From an uncultured Bacteroidales bacterium (GTDB taxonomy: Bacteria; Bacteroidota; Bacteroidia; Bacteroidales; Paludibacteraceae): DNA of 64,000 bases. Numbering within the stretch: position 1 is the first letter of the stretch; each line of letters opens with the position of its first letter. A program made the translations under genes and the position numbers. Shown here one piece after another: positions 61,609 to 64,000 of this stretch. The DNA lies in assembly GCA_903901975.1 (NCBI GenBank), contig CAIUTB010000055.1, positions 62,001-126,000 on the forward strand, given 5' to 3'. The notes under the pieces are model-generated. The model was not told where the DNA came from. It did not search any database and saw only the letters and a list, made by a program, of their open reading frames with translations.

Positions 61609-62724
61609 TTAAATCTTGATAAATGTCTTTTTAAGATACATCCAATACATGATTAACCACATTACAATCATTGCACCCACAGCTTGGATGAAGTCATTCA
61701 TTTCATTTGAAAAAAGACTGCCAAATCCTCCGATGATTATATTTCCAATCAATCTAAAATCAAACAGATGAGCCATCATGTAAACCGCTATTGAGTTCGC
61801 CCCGAAAACCACAAACGGAAATGCCCATTTGGAATGACCCCATACATCGATAATCAAATAAAAGACTGCCAACAACAAAGTTGAGATTCCGCAGGTTAAA
61901 AGTACGTAGGAACTGGTCCATAGGCTTCTGATAACAGGGAAAAACTGACCCCAGAGGTAACCCATCAAAAACATTGCAATGCCAAAAATGAACAGTAGTT
62001 TTGTTTTATTTTCCTTACTCCGGTTGCTTAAAATTAGATGGCCAATAAGAACCCCGATGAGCATATTTGAAATAAAACTTAAAGTGGCCAAAACCTGCCA
62101 TGAGCCAGGCTTGTGAAATGGGCCTAAAACAATATTATCTACATAAATTGCGAGGTTCATTTGACCTGAGAAAATTTCTCCCTGCCATCCCGGAACCGGT
62201 ATAATTAAGAAAATTACCCAATAACCTAAAAGTAATGTTGCTGTAAGAATCAACTGTACAGAAAGAGTGGTATTCAACACCAATATTGAACAGACGAGAT
62301 AACCTATACCTATGTATTCCAGTACATTATTATAAACTGGCATGTTTGTGAACTTGAGATGCAATAAATGTCCCCCAGCAACCAATCCCAGGAAAAACAA
62401 GATGAATGCCCGCTTAAAAATTTTCAGGTATATTCCTTTTTTGCTTTGCTCCAGAAGCCTTTTATTCAACGAAAAAGGTATTGCAAGTCCTACAACAAAA
62501 AGGAACATTGGCATCGCAATAAAACATAACCGCAATCCCTCTGAAAAGCTATAATTAAATTGGTTAGAAGCAGCATTGGCAAAATTTTCACCCCACAACT
62601 TAGTAAATGTTGGAAAAACGGATGCCCCGCCAATATCTATGGCCAGTATTAAAAACATGGCAAAACCACGCAGCACATCAATACTTATTAGTCTTTCTTT
62701 GAGATTTGAAACCTTATTGTCCAT
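61609..62724 (-). CDS. NagX/HGSNAT-like membrane acyltransferase family protein
   Basis: 371 residues with about ten membrane helices. The start RLISIDVLRGFAMFLILAID is the signature of the DUF5009/heparan-alpha-glucosaminide acetyltransferase-like family, called NagX in nag clusters of bacteria. The human relative moves acetyl groups across a membrane onto glucosamine; the bacterial function is unproven. It overlaps no gene but lies 5 bp after the MFS gene at 62730, and with the nag genes supports a role in amino-sugar uptake. Confidence 0.85.
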   Translation of the reverse strand: MDNKVSNLKERLISIDVLRGFAMFLILAIDIGGASVFPTFTKLWGENFANAASNQFNYSFSEGLRLCFIAMPMFLFVVGLAIPFSLNKRLLEQSKKGIYLKIFKRAFILFFLGLVAGGHLLHLKFTNMPVYNNVLEYIGIGYLVCSILVLNTTLSVQLILTATLLLGYWVIFLIIPVPGWQGEIFSGQMNLAIYVDNIVLGPFHKPGSWQVLATLSFISNMLIGVLIGHLILSNRSKENKTKLLFIFGIAMFLMGYLWGQFFPVIRSLWTSSYVLLTCGISTLLLAVFYLIIDVWGHSKWAFPFVVFGANSIAVYMMAHLFDFRLIGNIIIGGFGSLFSNEMNDFIQAVGAMIVMWLIMYWMYLKKTFIKI

Positions 62725-62729
62725 AATAG

Positions 62730-63941
62730 TTAATTATCAATGTTTGTTTTTGTCCTGATTTTACTTCCGTAAAAAGCAAAGTACATGATATAGAGATAAG
62801 CAGGCAAACAAACCAGATAAGCAACTTGATGGGAGGCCACATCGGCAATATAGCCAAATAGAAGTGGCAAGAATGCACCGCCGATGATACCCATTACTAG
62901 AAAAGATGAACCCATTTTCGTGAATTTTCCCAAGTCGGCTATTGATAAAGGCCAAATGGCAGGCCACATTAATGCATTTGCCAAACCTAGAAGTGCCACA
63001 AAATAAATAGAAATAGAAACGGGTGAAACCACTATTATAATTGCGAACAGAATGCCAAATACCGTGGATAAAATCAATGCCATTGCTTGACTTATAAACT
63101 TTGGAATAAAGAATACACCTAATAAATAACCAATTACCATGGCTGCAGAAACAAACCATACATAATTTTCGGGAGATGGCAGGTGCAGAATTGCCGCATA
63201 GTCGTTGATTGTTCCTAACGCAATATATTCAACACCAATATCGAAAAATACTGCTAGAATTCCTAATAGCAAATGTGGAAACTGAAAGATACTTGTTTTT
63301 GAAGTGGAGTAGGTAGAAACCGTTGAATCGTCATTCTCTTCACCATCAGCAACAACCTCAGGCAGTGGTGCAAAATAGTATAAAACGCCCATAACTACGA
63401 GCACGCCGGAAATAATGTAAAATGGAAGAATCGTATCTTCAATATGCACATTGGTCAAATCCATAAAAACGGCAAGCATCAGCGAGGCGACTGCATAAAA
63501 AGTTTTACTGCAAATTCCCATGATGGCAATGCGTTTCGCGGCACTTTCGGCAGATCCTAAAATTGTCACATAGGTATTTACCGCTCCGGTTAACAATGTT
63601 TGACCCATGCCACTGATAAACAATGCCAGCAGCAATAAGGGAAAACTGATCATTTTGGCAGCTGGAGCAATCAGGTAAAAGCCCAAAGCCATGATTAAGA
63701 ATGCAATAATCATTCCTCCTTTGTATCCGAATTTTTTAATAATTGCCCCTGAAGGTAGCCCAAAAACGACAAATGACAAGAAAGTGGCGGTCATCACCAA
63801 ATAGGACATGGTAATGGAAATATGAAATGCTTCTTTTACAAATGGGACAAAAAATGCATTTATGCCAAGTGCAAAACCAAGAACTGCGAACATTGATCCT
63901 ATTAAAAGCATAGGAATAACCAAGTTTTTTTTAGTTTTCAT
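62730..63941 (-). CDS. FucP/NagP-type MFS sugar transporter, second copy
   Basis: 403 residues with 12 helices, related to the porter at 55592 (IAIMGICSKTFYAVASLMLA compared with MSIMGVCNKTAGIIAPLLLA; LLTGAVNTYVTILGSAESAA compared with LAILQPAANTYITLIGSKER). Sugar:H+ symport is expected. It is the first gene of the run in view, directly before the NagX-like gene, and probably forms its import pair. The 59 bp to the window's edge show no further gene. Confidence 0.85.
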   Translation of the reverse strand: MKTKKNLVIPMLLIGSMFAVLGFALGINAFFVPFVKEAFHISITMSYLVMTATFLSFVVFGLPSGAIIKKFGYKGGMIIAFLIMALGFYLIAPAAKMISFPLLLLALFISGMGQTLLTGAVNTYVTILGSAESAAKRIAIMGICSKTFYAVASLMLAVFMDLTNVHIEDTILPFYIISGVLVVMGVLYYFAPLPEVVADGEENDDSTVSTYSTSKTSIFQFPHLLLGILAVFFDIGVEYIALGTINDYAAILHLPSPENYVWFVSAAMVIGYLLGVFFIPKFISQAMALILSTVFGILFAIIIVVSPVSISIYFVALLGLANALMWPAIWPLSIADLGKFTKMGSSFLVMGIIGGAFLPLLFGYIADVASHQVAYLVCLPAYLYIMYFAFYGSKIRTKTNIDN

Positions 63942-64000
63942 TATTGAAATTGTGTGTTTTAATTGTGAGTTTTTCTAATATTAATTGTGATTTAAAAGTC

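Overview
The window is chromosomal DNA of a Bacteroidota bacterium, most likely Bacteroidales (a Paludibacter- or Prolixibacter-like relative is a guess). The support is AT-rich DNA, TAnnTTTG-type -7 promoter boxes (often with TTTG/ATTG about 20 bp upstream), many secreted proteins with type IX secretion (T9SS) C-terminal sorting domains, FecR/ECF-sigma signalling, a FISUMP-domain protein, DUF6266 and GC-rich CCCCCTAACCCCCT-type intergenic repeats. No rRNA, tRNA, CRISPR array, intact transposase or phage gene was seen. From about 20.7 kb to the end every gene lies on the minus strand.

Layout. 0-3 kb: tail of an NrtR-like NUDIX regulator, a secreted S1/P1 nuclease, then an ECF sigma factor with three small Cys/His-rich membrane proteins; a 37-bp promoter-like element occurs both before the sigma gene and before the second pair of small genes. 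3-20 kb: housekeeping genes (TMEM175-like channel, RluF pseudouridine synthase, CoA-type NUDIX hydrolase, sufBCD for Fe-S assembly, CPA2 antiporter, TerC, MFS/esterase pair, secreted endonuclease I, DUF6266 protein) and a stand-alone AAA ATPase behind a symmetric array of TGTAC boxes. 20.7-33.3 kb: a 57-residue peptide gene missed by size cut-offs, three paralogous T9SS beta-helix proteins, an unidentified T9SS protein and a fibronectin-III lipoprotein.

33.9-40.6 kb: a sugar-phosphate operon headed by a GntR regulator, with two different cupin-type phosphoglucose isomerases, a ROK kinase, an enlarged class I mannose-6-phosphate isomerase and a sugar porter. It reads as uptake, phosphorylation and isomerisation of one hexose whose identity is unknown. 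41.4-45.7 kb: an ECF sigma/FecR surface-signalling set whose outer-membrane partner is an STN domain fused to a small beta-barrel rather than a TonB-dependent receptor, followed by a T9SS protein with five 19-residue repeats. This block is bracketed by two same-orientation remnants of the 3' end of a GH31 gene whose intact copy lies at 48.5-50.1 kb.

46.5-64 kb: a glycan and amino-sugar degradation region: two GH127-type enzymes, GH31, GH2 with a discoidin domain, a sialate O-acetylesterase-type esterase, nagB, nagA, two FucP/NagP-type porters and a NagX-like membrane protein. It has no SusC/SusD pair in view. Gene fragments (GH31 3' ends, a GH127 3' end, a duplicated signal-peptide segment) show repeated local rearrangement. 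Short word repeats with 7-9 bp periods lie directly against several stop codons and have entered the coding sequence of at least one gene; a C-rich repeat has done the same in another.
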